Counted from the stretch's first letter, positions 9,246 through 17,486 are shown. The stretch is DNA of 64,000 nucleotides from Moorena sp. SIOASIH (GCF_010671925.1 NZ_JAAHIH010000006.1:744001-808000), one strand, 5' to 3'. Notes: generated by a model from the letters alone, not told the origin. A program made the numbers and translations.

Positions 9246-9579
9246 GGGTATTTTTTTGATTAGATTCAGACTTGAGTTTATCCTTCACCTGCTCACGCAG
9301 CTCCTGAAACCAATTATTAAGGCGATCGGGCTGAATAGGTTCAGTGGGAGGCACTTTGCCAAGCTCTTTCCTGCAAATATCGTAAAATTTTCTGAATTCA
9401 TCTCTAATTGTCAGCCGTGCCTTGAACCAATCTTTGATAATTTCCTCAACATTTTCTGGTGGGTTATGCTGCAAATCGGCTAAGGTCTGATCTAAGTCCT
9501 GTAAGTCTTCCCTAGAAAACACTTCTAGTTTGCTTTTCAGGAAGTAGGGCAATACTAGAAGTTGAGCGTCAGAAATCAT
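9235..9579 (-). CDS. Small helical charged protein (CATRA-associated small protein-like)
   Basis: 114 residues when started at ATG 9579, which follows the CHAT gene stop (9584-9586) by 4 bp and has GGAGAG about 8 nt upstream. A longer frame from 9672 would overlap the CHAT gene and is unlikely. The protein begins MISDAQLLVLPYFLKSKLEVFS and continues as charged amphipathic helices with no enzymatic motif. Its stop overlaps the start of the membrane protein gene. The operon position suggests the small partner of a CATRA-type system, perhaps a regulator or substrate of the CHAT peptidase; this role is inferred. Confidence 0.72.
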   Translation of the reverse strand: MISDAQLLVLPYFLKSKLEVFSREDLQDLDQTLADLQHNPPENVEEIIKDWFKARLTIRDEFRKFYDICRKELGKVPPTEPIQPDRLNNWFQELREQVKDKLKSESNQKNTHDL

Positions 9580-9583
9580 GATG

Positions 9584-12500
9584 TTACTCTCCAAGTACAC
9601 AGAATGCTGCCCAATAGTATGGGTTTTGGAAGGGTTGCTCATCTGGGTTAAACCAATCCAGTGCTTGTTCAATCTTTTTGATCGAAGAGCTGTCTATAGA
9701 TAACTTCCTACTCCAGGCTAGCAACTGAGACTGGGTGCTATCCCGCAGCCAGAATTGGGCTTGGTTAAGGGCAACTGCTAAAGGTATCTGCTCTCGTAGA
9801 TTCTGATAAAATTTAATCATCAACAACGCTGTCGATAAATCGTTTACCATCCACAGGCTACTAACTACTGCTGGACTTCCCGCAACTAGGAAACCACTGG
9901 GTAAACCAATGTATTCATCGCTGCTATTAGTGTAATCAATCAATCCTGTTTCACAAGCGGAAAGAGTAACCAGGCGACATTGTTCTAATTGTAGGCCAAA
10001 GACTTCATCTATAGTCAGACACTTATCTAAATCAAATACTTCCTCTTCACTTACCCGTAAATAGCGCTCCGAATTGGATTCAGCAGATGCAGGTTTGTGG
10101 GCATTTGCCAGGATTAGAGCCGATTTCCGTGGTTCTTGGTAATTAAAGTAACCGTGACAGCTAAAATGGGCACAGTGGAATGTGTTGAGAGCTTTGCTAT
10201 CGATGGCAGCTTTGGTGGCAGCTTTTTCCACAAGAACTTCTGTATCTGGTGGTGGATTGAAGTAGCTTTTAATTACGTCTACTTCGATAGTAGTGTAAAC
10301 TAAATCAGCACTGGGGTTTTGAACCGCAAACAGGTGGGTAAAATCTTTTGGGCGTTTTCTGGTTTTAGCAAGTTGGAGTAGTTGACAGCTAGGGGCGTAA
10401 CTTACTCCTGCTGGAAATTGTTCCATCAGAATTTTAGAGTTACCTTCTCCCTGCTTACTGGTAATCGGTAAAGCATGAAGCGGCAACAAATGTAAATACC
10501 GATGGGGAATTAAAATTAATCTATCGCACCTTTCGGGAATCTGCTGAATGATGTCATCAATGGATAGAATATCAGCTAGCCCATGTAGGTGTTTACTCAG
10601 GTCGTTTTGCCAATCAGATGTTTCGGTGTAGTAGCTTCGCAGATATTCATTTATCCAATTTCCCAATTTTTCTAAGTCTTGGGGCTCAGATTGCAAAACT
10701 ATGGGCTGTTGAGTTTGGCGGGTAAAGATGAGCGTGAGCAGCTTATCCCCTGTAATGTAAAACTCTATAATAGCAGTGTAGTGATCTAAATTGTTTTGAA
10801 ATTGCTCAAAGTTAAAGCTAGAACCGATAGGTAAATATTGGTCTTGTAAATCATTGCGCTGCTGTCGCAATTCTTTAAGACGTTGTGCCAGGGCGGTGGG
10901 ATTGTCAGCTTTGCCCTGTTGGATTTGGTTTTGACCTGCGGCTATTTCATCCCTGTATTGTTCTAGTTTATTGACAACTTCTGGGGGAAAGATGGTGTTC
11001 AGGTCACGGCTGATAATTTCTTCAACTAAATTGCGGGTTTTGCTCCTTTCAACATAGTCAATGGCTTCGGTGATATTCTTGAATTCTAGGCAAACTTCTA
11101 CCATGCTTATATAAAGTGTGTTCCATTCTTCTGCTTGCTTGCGTTTGCTTTCTTGACCAGAAACAATTTCCTCCCGCAAAGATTCTACGGTGGCAATGGC
11201 AGATGCCAAGGTACTGTAAGCTAAAGTAAACTGGTTACTACCTTTGTAAGCCAGCCCTAGGTTGAATAAAGTTTCTGCATGGCTTTGGGTAAATGCCTCA
11301 AAGGTTGTTACTTTCAGAGCCTGTTGGTAACAAGCGATGGCATCTTCAATATTCTGTGCTTTATCACCTTTGATTCGGTTACCGTAAGCAATACCGAGAT
11401 TATTTTGTGTCGTTGACAAATCAACAGGAAATGCCTCAAAGGTATAAGCTCTAAGAGCTTTTTGGTAACAAGTGATGGCCTCTTCAATATTCTGTGCTTT
11501 ATCACCTTTGATTCGGTCACGGTAAGCAATACCCAGATTATTTTGTGTCATTGCCCATTGTTGGGGAAATGCCTCAAAGGTATACACTCTAAGAGCCTGC
11601 TGTAAACAAGTAATACCATCTTCTAAATTTTGTGCTTTATCACCTTTAATTCGTTGATTGTAAGCAATCCCGAGATTATTTTGTGTCCTTGCCCAATCAA
11701 GAGGAAATGCCTCAAAGGTTCTGACTATAATAGCCTGTTGGAAACAAGCGATCGCCTCTTCAATATTCTGTGCTTTTTCCCCTTTGATTCGGTCACCGTA
11801 AGCAATCCCGAGATTATTTTGTGTCCTTGCCCATTGTTGGGGAAATGCCTCAAAGGTTCTGACTCTAAGAGCTTGTTGGTAACAAGCTATGGCCTCTTCA
11901 ATATTCTGTGCTTTATCACCTTTGATTCGGTCACGGTAAGCATTACCAAGATTATATTGTGTCATTGCCCATTGTTGGGGAAATGCCTCAAAGGTATACA
12001 CTCTAAGAGCCTTTTGGTAACAAGCGATCGCCTCTTCAATATTCTGTGCTTTCTCCCCTTTGATTCGGTCAGAGTAAGCAGCACCAAGATTATCTTTTGT
12101 TATTGCCCATGTTTCGGGAAATGCCTCAAAGGTATACACTCTAAGAGCCTGTTGGTAACAAGCGATCGCCTCTTCAATATTCTGTGCTTTCTCACTTTTG
12201 ATTCGGTCACGGTAAGCATTCCCAAGATTATATTGTATCGTTGCCCATATTTCAGGAAATGCTTCACGGGTGAAAACAGTTAGTACGACTTCATAGCCAG
12301 TGATGGCAATTTCGATATTGCTGGCTTTGTCACCCAAGGGTAATTCCTGAATTAGAGTGCTGAAACTGCCAATATCTGCTGCTAGTAATTTTGATTGATA
12401 TGGTTTTACTTCCGCCAGCTTACTTGTTGCAAAAGCCCGCAATTTTTCTGCTAACTTATGATTAAGTTTTTCTATATTTGCTGCCAGTAATGGGTATACT

Positions 12501-12595
12501 ACCTGTTTATCACCCCTACTCTCTGTGGTTGCTTTTAGTACCTTTAACAGAAAGTCAAGTTGGGTATCAGATGTATTGTCAGGAATTGCCATCAA
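9584..12595 (-). CDS. TPR-repeat CHAT-domain (caspase-like) peptidase
   Basis: 1003 residues. The N-terminal part (about 85-470) has about eight near-identical 50-residue TPR-type units with consensus QNIEEAIACYQQALRVYTFE..., each followed by NNLGIAYxDRIKGEKA. A helical linker (about 490-610) follows, then a C-terminal CHAT domain of the caspase-like clan. The catalytic dyad is visible: His in AHFSCHGYFN (about 812) and Cys in LVTLSACETGL (about 878). CHAT proteins with TPRs act as proteases triggered by a partner, as in the Csx29/TPR-CHAT complex. Here the partners are probably the two overlapping downstream genes. The repeat array is nearly identical at the DNA level, so it may expand or contract. 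Confidence 0.9.
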   Translation of the reverse strand: MMAIPDNTSDTQLDFLLKVLKATTESRGDKQVVYPLLAANIEKLNHKLAEKLRAFATSKLAEVKPYQSKLLAADIGSFSTLIQELPLGDKASNIEIAITGYEVVLTVFTREAFPEIWATIQYNLGNAYRDRIKSEKAQNIEEAIACYQQALRVYTFEAFPETWAITKDNLGAAYSDRIKGEKAQNIEEAIACYQKALRVYTFEAFPQQWAMTQYNLGNAYRDRIKGDKAQNIEEAIACYQQALRVRTFEAFPQQWARTQNNLGIAYGDRIKGEKAQNIEEAIACFQQAIIVRTFEAFPLDWARTQNNLGIAYNQRIKGDKAQNLEDGITCLQQALRVYTFEAFPQQWAMTQNNLGIAYRDRIKGDKAQNIEEAITCYQKALRAYTFEAFPVDLSTTQNNLGIAYGNRIKGDKAQNIEDAIACYQQALKVTTFEAFTQSHAETLFNLGLAYKGSNQFTLAYSTLASAIATVESLREEIVSGQESKRKQAEEWNTLYISMVEVCLEFKNITEAIDYVERSKTRNLVEEIISRDLNTIFPPEVVNKLEQYRDEIAAGQNQIQQGKADNPTALAQRLKELRQQRNDLQDQYLPIGSSFNFEQFQNNLDHYTAIIEFYITGDKLLTLIFTRQTQQPIVLQSEPQDLEKLGNWINEYLRSYYTETSDWQNDLSKHLHGLADILSIDDIIQQIPERCDRLILIPHRYLHLLPLHALPITSKQGEGNSKILMEQFPAGVSYAPSCQLLQLAKTRKRPKDFTHLFAVQNPSADLVYTTIEVDVIKSYFNPPPDTEVLVEKAATKAAIDSKALNTFHCAHFSCHGYFNYQEPRKSALILANAHKPASAESNSERYLRVSEEEVFDLDKCLTIDEVFGLQLEQCRLVTLSACETGLIDYTNSSDEYIGLPSGFLVAGSPAVVSSLWMVNDLSTALLMIKFYQNLREQIPLAVALNQAQFWLRDSTQSQLLAWSRKLSIDSSSIKKIEQALDWFNPDEQPFQNPYYWAAFCVLGE

Positions 12596-13124
12596 CTGCT
12601 CTACAATATTTATTCAACAAATAGACTTATTTAAAGCACCCTGGATTTACCAATCTTCAACATTATCTGCTGCAATCCCTTAGGGAAAGGCAAGAGGCAT
12701 AACCTCATAGACGATTATAGCATTTTTCAATTGGGTGAAGTTTTTAGAAAATAGAGAGCATTTCTATGTGAGTGGTTAACCGTAAGCATATGCGCTACGC
12801 GCAGGCTACGCCAACAGCCGTCAGCATTCAGCCGTCAGCCGTCAGCCGTCAGCCGTCAGCCGTCAGCCGTCAGCTGACGTAACAAAGATTAAACGAATGC
12901 TTACTTGTTTTATTTAAAAGCTCAAAGCTCAAAGCTCAAAGCTGATAGCTGATAGCTGATAGCTGATAGCTGATAGCTGATAGCTGATAGCTGATAGCTG
13001 ATAGCTAATAGCTGATAACTGATAGCTAAATGCTTACTGAGTGCGACACCTAACCGGATGTTACTTATCCGTTAACTGGTTCAACCAATTGGTCAAATCC
13101 ACTTCGGTGTCTTGATGCAGTCGC
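12596..13124. repeat. Repeat-filled intergenic region upstream of the CHAT operon
   Basis: Contains the dispersed unit CGTAAGCATATGCGCTACGC (12782-12800), CAGCCGT heptamers (12817-12875), AAAGCTC units (about 12918-12940) and about 12 GATAGCT units (12941-13030). The CHAT operon promoter should lie in 12600-12780, where the DNA is A+T-rich, but no hexamer pair is convincing. Confidence 0.75.
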
Positions 13125-13538
13125 TCATGGGGGAAACCCCCAAGACCGCGCTGCATCGCTTTCAAAATCTAACAACGCTTCTCCTAAATCCTCCAACTGG
13201 TCAAAGGATAATTCCTCAATTTGATTTTGTAATTGGGAATTGATTTCACCTAGGCGACGGTTAAGTAGACGCTTAATCAAATTAAGCTCATTACGCTTTC
13301 CTTGTTCTAATCCCTGTTCTAATCCCTGTTCTAATCCTTGTTCTAATCCCTGTTCTAATCCTTGGCGAATAATTCGTTGATAAACTACTGACTCTTGCAT
13401 CATATCCTCCCGAAAATAGGCTTGAATTAACTGCTCATCAAATTTCACCCCAGCCAACAGTTGCACGAAAGCAGATAGGTTACGCTGCTGTTGTCTATCT
13501 TCAATCATATCGATTCTGGCTGCTACTTGGGATAGCAA
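13125..13538 (-). pseudogene. Truncated Rpn-family C-terminal fragment
   Basis: 137 codons matching only the C-terminal half of an Rpn/PD-(D/E)XK protein. QLIQAYFREDMMQESVVYQRIIR is the hinge, followed by five GLEQ units and the tail LLNRRLGEINSQLQNQIEELSFDQLEDLGEALLDF. The N-terminal nuclease domain is missing; its place is taken by AGAATTT-type repeats (13550-13620). The 3' end reads into the dispersed GATGCAGTCGCTCATGGGGG element, which adds the residues ARSWGFPP. The nuclease function is lost, although a short protein could still be made. Confidence 0.8.
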
Positions 13539-13652
13539 GGTTTATGAATGTAGAATTGAGAATTTAGAATGTAGAATTGAGAATTGAGAATTTAGAATTG
13601 GGAATTTAATATAATTTAGAATAGGCGCGGTTTCGCCCCTGTTTTTCTATAT

Positions 13653-13754
13653 GCTAGCAAGAAACGTCGTTCAGGTATATTAAAAGGAACCTTTGTGCTA
13701 CCATTACCTGATAATTTTGATGAACCATTAGACGATTTTAAGGAATATATGTAG
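13653..13754 (+). pseudogene. Remnant of a DUF2281-type antitoxin C-terminus
   Basis: In this frame the DNA encodes ASKKRRSGILKGTFVLPLPD then NFDEPLDDFKEYM and a stop. That is the C-terminal signature of DUF2281/VapB-like antitoxins (...DDFDEPLEDFKEYM). The N-terminal half and any partner toxin are absent, and tandem ATTCTTA/AGAATTT repeats flank it on both sides (13550-13620 and 13800-13860). It is a leftover from a lost toxin-antitoxin locus. Confidence 0.6.
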
Positions 13755-13910
13755 GGGAGCAGGGAGCAGGGAGTAGGCAATAGGCAATAGGCAATGCTGA
13801 CTTCTACATTCTTAATTCTACATTCTTAATTCTACATTCTTAATTCTACATTCTAGAATAGCTTTTTTAAAATAACCCTAAAACTTCCAAAAAAAAACTT
13901 TTCAAAACCC

Positions 13911-13939
13911 TTGACAATTTGTTTTATAATCATTACAAT
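13911..13939 (+). promoter_or_regulatory. Sigma70-type promoter of the small gene at 13972
   Basis: A perfect -35 hexamer TTGACA (13911-13916) is spaced 17 bp from TACAAT (13934-13939). The start codon follows 32 bp after the -10, leaving a leader of about 25 nt. It lies in an A+T-rich stretch just after a heptamer array. Confidence 0.65.
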
Positions 13940-13971
13940 AATCAATATAAACCAAGTTGAACTTTTTCACT

Positions 13972-14172
13972 ATGTCAGAAAACTATACCCGCAACTTCAA
14001 GAAACAACCAACTCAGCACACTCTCAAAGGTCCTCGTCAATCAGTAATTAATAGTATGCAGATGCTTTATGCATTGGGTTATGGGTCGATTGCCGAATGG
14101 ACTCCTCTGGAGCCGACTGAAGTGCCGGGTGAAGTGATAACTACCATGACCAAGTATTGGTTGTTGCCATAA
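13972..14172 (+). CDS. Small conserved hypothetical protein (EWTP-PGEV family)
   Basis: 66 residues when started at ATG 13972; a TTG five codons upstream is possible but less likely given the promoter. Function unknown. The core LYALGYGSIAEWTPLEP then EVPGEVITTMTKYWLL can be aligned by eye with the minus-strand protein at 59000-59254 (LYIRGFAEVTEWTQPVP then NPGEVMRVLRRLV), so both belong to one small family. It has a strong promoter and its own terminator, so it is probably a monocistronic, well-expressed gene. The residues before the core are basic and polar. Confidence 0.65.
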   Translation: MSENYTRNFKKQPTQHTLKGPRQSVINSMQMLYALGYGSIAEWTPLEPTEVPGEVITTMTKYWLLP

Positions 14173-14290
14173 CACCTTAATTTTCTGGGGGGGTTTCCCC
14201 CCCGGTGGCCTTGGGTTTGGTCTGATAGTATAGGATCACATCCGAAAGTTTCGGGTATTTTTGTGACATAAATCAAAAGTTGAACTCGCT

Positions 14291-14324
14291 AGCCGTAGAT
14301 AGTATTTCTACGGCTATTTTTTTT
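14291..14324 (+). terminator. Rho-independent terminator after the small gene
   Basis: Nine-bp perfect stem AGCCGTAGA (14291-14299) / TCTACGGCT (14307-14315) with a 7-nt loop, followed by ATTTTTTTT. A second G7/C7 hairpin (14187-14203) lies between the stop codon and this site. Confidence 0.85.
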
Positions 14325-14700
14325 GTAAGCGGTCAGCGGTCAGCGGTCAGCCGTCAGCCGTCAGCCGTCAGCTATATCATCTCAAAGGGATAATAAAATT
14401 ACTAAAGGGTTTTTCATAGCTATCAGGTAAACAGGATTTTTTACCTCTTATTTATTGCCTATTGCTAGCATGCCTCTTGCTAGCATGCCTCTTGCCTCTT
14501 GCCTCTTGCCTCTTGCCTCTTGCTAGCATGCCTCTTGCCTCTTGCCTCTTGCTAGCTTGCCTATTGCCTCTTGCTAGCTTGCCTATTGCCTCTTGCCTCT
14601 TGCTAGCTTGCCTATTGCCTCTTGCCTTCCCCTCCTGGGAGGGGTTAGGGGTGGGTTCCTCTTGCCTCTTGCCTCTTGCCTTTTCCAGCAATAAGTGTAT
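14325..14700. repeat. CAGCGGT and CTTGCCT heptamer arrays downstream of the HlyD-like gene
   Basis: CAGCGGT/CAGCCGT units (14332-14372) and a long CTTGCCT array (about 14450-14690) interrupted by GCTAGCATG/GCTAGCTTG units and one CCTCCTGGGAGGGG hairpin near 14630. Open frames here only translate the heptamers. It lies immediately 3' of the minus-strand HlyD-like gene. Confidence 0.88.
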
Positions 14701-16158
14701 TTACAACCTAGATACAAACCCTATCCCACTCCACTCTCTCAAAATAGGCAAAACCCAAGTAATCGGGCTACGCTCTTCCACTGTCACCCTGACCGTTGTT
14801 GTGGTTCCTGGGGAAATTTCCAACGGGGGTCCGAGGGAAGATGACCATTTATAACCACTGGGAGTTTTTGAGTCAAGTTGTAATTTAGCGATCGCTTCGA
14901 TTTTACCTCCTTCCTCACCCATTAATTTTTGTACCACCTCGGGGTTTCCGATCACAGAACTAGCACCTGCTGAGGTGATGGAAAAGGGAGAAACTTCGGT
15001 AATTTTCCCGACAATTCCCCCATATCTTGTCCGTTTTACTGTATCCGGTGTAATTAAAATCTTCATGCCCGGTTGAATTTTCTTGCCATCCTCCACAGCA
15101 AAATAGGTTACGCTGATCATATCCCTAGCTTTTCCTGGTGTTTGTAGGGTTCCCAGGGGATTTCCGGGGTTGAGATATTGCCCGACAGTAGCAGTTATTT
15201 CTAGAATACATCCAGTGTGAAGACTTTTAATAATACTGTTGTCTGCAACTTCTTTTTGTAATCGGGCGATGGTTTGCTGTATTTCCTGAATTTGATTATT
15301 ATCAGTATTGGTAGCTTCCAGATTATCCTGTTCTAGTTGTTTAGTACGGGTGTCTAAGGTTTCCAATTCCGCTTTAATTTGACTAATAGTATTGATATTT
15401 TCTAAATACTTCTGTTGTAGTTCCGTTTCCTGTACTTGTAACTGTTGCAACTGTGCTTGAATCTCGGAGATAGTTTGACGAATTTCTCGATAGTCTTGTT
15501 CTGCTTGTAAAACCCGTTCAGAGGAAATTGCTCCTTGTTGTTGTAAGTCTCGTTGCTTGGCCAGTCGCTGTTGTAGTATCGGGGTTAATTCTTGGGCATC
15601 TTTGAGCCGTTGTTGGAGGCTGCGACGCTGGCTCAAGATGCTAGTTAATCCTTGATCTTGGAGGCGGGGAGTCAAGGTTTGAGTATCTCGTAACCGTTGT
15701 TGTAAGCTCGTTCTTTCAGCAGTAATTGCTGTTGTTTCTAGCTCGGTGCGTTGTTGTCGGAGTAAGGTAATTTTTGCGATTTGTTGCTTTAACTGAGCCA
15801 GTTTATCCCGTTCTTGTTGTAACTGCTGTTTTAGATCAGAGGGGTTAATGATTGCCAGGATATCGTCTTTTTTTACACATTGACCTGTGCGAATCGTTAA
15901 GGATTCCAACTGTCCCGATATCGGAGATTGTAACTGTACCACCCGACGGGGATTAATCAGCACTCCCTTACCCGTGACTGTGATGGGAATAGTCCCAACT
16001 ATGCTCCAGAGTACCCCTAAAAGGCCGAATATAGCCAATCCCCCCAAGGGTAGCCAATCGACGGGACTAACTACTGGCATTAACCGATCTAACCGTTCTG
16101 GATCAGATAATCGGTCTAGGGCTTGTTGACGGAAGATGGGGCGTTTTTGCTGAGTCAT
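14701..16158 (-). CDS. NHLM-type bacteriocin export adaptor (HlyD/membrane fusion family)
   Basis: 485-residue membrane-fusion/HlyD-like protein linking an inner-membrane ABC exporter to the periplasm. I choose ATG 16158 (MTQQKRPIF); the frame extends 21 codons upstream but those read a heptamer array. Seen: one transmembrane helix (about 35-56), a biotinyl-lipoyl-like strand pair (QLQSPISGQLESLTIRTGQCV, about 73-93), a long Gln-rich coiled coil (about 108-310) and a C-terminal beta-barrel region. It resembles the NHLM micro HlyD family, which accompanies the two ABC proteins at 18114 and 25155. It lies apart from them on the same strand. Confidence 0.85.
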   Translation of the reverse strand: MTQQKRPIFRQQALDRLSDPERLDRLMPVVSPVDWLPLGGLAIFGLLGVLWSIVGTIPITVTGKGVLINPRRVVQLQSPISGQLESLTIRTGQCVKKDDILAIINPSDLKQQLQQERDKLAQLKQQIAKITLLRQQRTELETTAITAERTSLQQRLRDTQTLTPRLQDQGLTSILSQRRSLQQRLKDAQELTPILQQRLAKQRDLQQQGAISSERVLQAEQDYREIRQTISEIQAQLQQLQVQETELQQKYLENINTISQIKAELETLDTRTKQLEQDNLEATNTDNNQIQEIQQTIARLQKEVADNSIIKSLHTGCILEITATVGQYLNPGNPLGTLQTPGKARDMISVTYFAVEDGKKIQPGMKILITPDTVKRTRYGGIVGKITEVSPFSITSAGASSVIGNPEVVQKLMGEEGGKIEAIAKLQLDSKTPSGYKWSSSLGPPLEISPGTTTTVRVTVEERSPITWVLPILREWSGIGFVSRL

Positions 16159-16450
16159 TATCGGGGAGGAGGGAGCAGGGAGCAGGGAGCAGGGAGCCGT
16201 GAGCCGTTGGCCTTTGGCCACGCTACTTGAGGTGCGGTCAGCTTATTTTATTCAAAAACACCGATTGCGCTACGCGCACGCTGCGCGAACAGTAGCCTGG
16301 CCATAGGCCTTTGGCTGATAGCTGATAGCTGATAGCTGATAGCTGATAGCTGATAGCTGATAGCTGATAGCTGATAGCTGATAGCTGATAGCTGATAGCT
16401 GATAGCTGATAGCTGATAGCTAATAACTGATAGCTGATAGCTGACTTCCT
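16159..16450. repeat. GCAGGGA and long GATAGCT heptamer array
   Basis: GAGCAGG units (16166-16197), a GCGCTACGCGCACGC dispersed unit (about 16267) and about 17 copies of GATAGCT (16314-16441). Two long overlapping frames on the minus strand (SYQLSAI repeats) are translations of this array and are not genes. Confidence 0.88.
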
Positions 16451-16622
16451 TGACAATAGCATCTGTAATCAATTCAAATTCCGGCCAACAGCAAAATGCC
16501 CTGAGTTAAGGAAGTGAATCAATCATGACATATCCCACGTTTTATCAATTACAATTTCTTCCAAACAAAATCCGATTGATTAGCTAAGGCTATGTAAACT
16601 ATAATAAAATTTGTAAAGTTGC

Positions 16623-16652
16623 TTGACAATAGTGCTATAGTTCTTTGATTAT
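16623..16652 (+). promoter_or_regulatory. Possible promoter of the twin peptide genes
   Basis: TTGACA (16623-16628), then 18 bp, then GATTAT (16647-16652). It lies 238 bp before the first peptide start, so a leader of about 230 nt containing the tandem GC-rich hairpins at 16731-16798 would result. The -10 is weak; other A+T-rich hexamers nearby (TATAGT, TATTAT) are possible. Confidence 0.4.
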
Positions 16653-16730
16653 AGTATTATGTTTGATATCAAATGGGTTAGTAAATAACTGAATCAAAGT
16701 AGTTGCTTAGAAAAAGAATGACGCAATTCC

Positions 16731-16798
16731 GCTCCTGGGGTGGGGGGCATCTTACTGCCCCAACGCTCCTGGGGCGGGGGCGCAACTGGTGCCCCAAC
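16731..16798 (+). repeat. Two tandem 34-bp GC-rich hairpin units
   Basis: Two adjacent 34-bp copies, 16731-16764 and 16765-16798, each starting GCTCCTGGGG and ending GCCCCAAC. The first reads CATCTTACT and the second CGCAACTGGT in the loop region. Each can fold as GGGGC.../GCCCC. They lie in the 5' leader of the twin peptide genes, and may be a dispersed REP-like repeat or a leader structure. Confidence 0.7.
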
Positions 16799-16889
16799 TT
16801 CGTCAATCCAAACCTACTTTACCTAACCTGGATCACCTACAACGGAACCATCATATCATCATTAAAACTACCACTAAACGGCAAAAAAA

Positions 16890-17039
16890 ATGAATAACAA
16901 TCAAAGCAACCAAACTCCCCAACAAAACTCTGGAGCAAACTCTGAGTCCATCAACAATAAATCCACTAAACTCGACCAACTCTCTTTGTCTCAATTGGAG
17001 ACGATATCTGGGGGTATTATTATTGGAGCGCCAAAATGA
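16890..17039 (+). CDS. Double-glycine-type precursor peptide, 7-residue core
   Basis: 49-residue peptide. A hydrophilic Asn/Gln/Ser-rich start is followed by the leader signature KLDQLSLSQLETISGG ending at residues 41-42. This is the classic C39-peptidase recognition form (LxxLxxxxLxxIxGG). Only IIIGAPK follows, a very short hydrophobic core. Its stop overlaps the start of the next peptide gene (ATGA), so the two are translationally coupled. The NHLM C39 transporter at 25155-27329 and partners at 14701 and 18114 would be the processing and export route. Its function (bacteriocin, signal) is not known. Confidence 0.8.
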   Translation: MNNNQSNQTPQQNSGANSESINNKSTKLDQLSLSQLETISGGIIIGAPK

Positions 17040-17191
17040 CGAACAATCCAACCAATCAAACTCCACAACAAAACTCTGGAGCAAACTCTAAGTCTATCAA
17101 CTCCAACTCCACTAAACTCTCCCAACTCTCTTTGTCTCAATTGGAGACGATATCTGGGGGACGGGATTTGGTTACGTGGTATCAAGACTAA
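17036..17191 (+). CDS. Double-glycine-type precursor peptide, 9-residue core (twin)
   Basis: 51-residue paralogue of the preceding gene, overlapping it by 4 bp. Leader residues 8-42 are nearly identical (QTPQQNSGANS..., then KLSQLSLSQLETISGG) while the core RDLVTWYQD differs completely from IIIGAPK. Conserved leader plus variable core is the hallmark of families of exported ribosomal peptides sharing one peptidase. It is followed by a structured 3' element (17238-17405) that is also found after the precursor at 21923. Confidence 0.8.
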   Translation: MTNNPTNQTPQQNSGANSKSINSNSTKLSQLSLSQLETISGGRDLVTWYQD

Positions 17192-17237
17192 GGAAGTTAT
17201 ACGTTAATCTTAGGTTGGCGGAGGCAATACCTGACAG

Positions 17238-17405
17238 TACCACAGACCCTTGGCATAGCTCAAAAACCTTTTGACCCATCCGATGGCGTTTGGTTTATCT
17301 CGATAAATTGATGAACAACCATCCCTCTCGGGGGATGCGGTTCCTGTTTCCACCCCAGCATTGAGCTTACTTCCTATGTAGCTCTTGCTGGGGGTTTTGT
17401 TTTTG
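17238..17405 (+). ncRNA. Conserved 3' element with terminator after the twin peptides (copy A)
   Basis: Begins TACCACAGACC, includes TTTTGACCCATCC, the 14-mer CTCGATAAATTGAT (17299-17312), ACAACC, a CATCCC/GGGATG hairpin and ATGCGGTTC. It ends in the stem CCCCAGC (17353-17359) / GCTGGGG (17387-17393) followed by TTTTGTTTTT. The same blocks in the same order occur at 22146-22382 after another precursor gene. It carries no convincing open frame, so it is either a conserved 3' UTR/terminator region or a small RNA processed from the peptide mRNA. Confidence 0.55.
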
Positions 17406-17486
17406 GGTTTTAGTAATCCTGTACCCCAACATCATCAAGGGATGATAAAATTATTAATTATAACGAGCTATAAGCTAATAAAATTA

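Noticed and set aside
9580..9672. Longer start of the small CATRA-operon protein
   Set aside because: Would overlap the CHAT coding end by about 90 bp; the ATG at 9579 has GGAGAG upstream and standard operon spacing.
11630..12283. 217-codon plus-strand frame with regular FDSVTVS/KCLKGSD repeats
   Set aside because: It is the antisense of the near-identical TPR units of the CHAT gene; the periodicity comes from those units.
14450..14695. Possible CRISPR-like or surface-protein repeat region from repeating CTTGCCT units
   Set aside because: Units are 7 bp in direct tandem without spacers; frames across them only translate the heptamer. It is short tandem repeat DNA.
16159..16221. N-terminal 21-codon extension of the HlyD-like protein
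   Set aside because: The extra codons lie in a heptamer array and a dispersed repeat; ATG 16158 gives the normal family start before the membrane helix.
16238..16472. Two overlapping minus-strand frames with SYQLSAI repeats
   Set aside because: Pure translation of the GATAGCT heptamer array; no start signals and same pattern in several other intergenic arrays.
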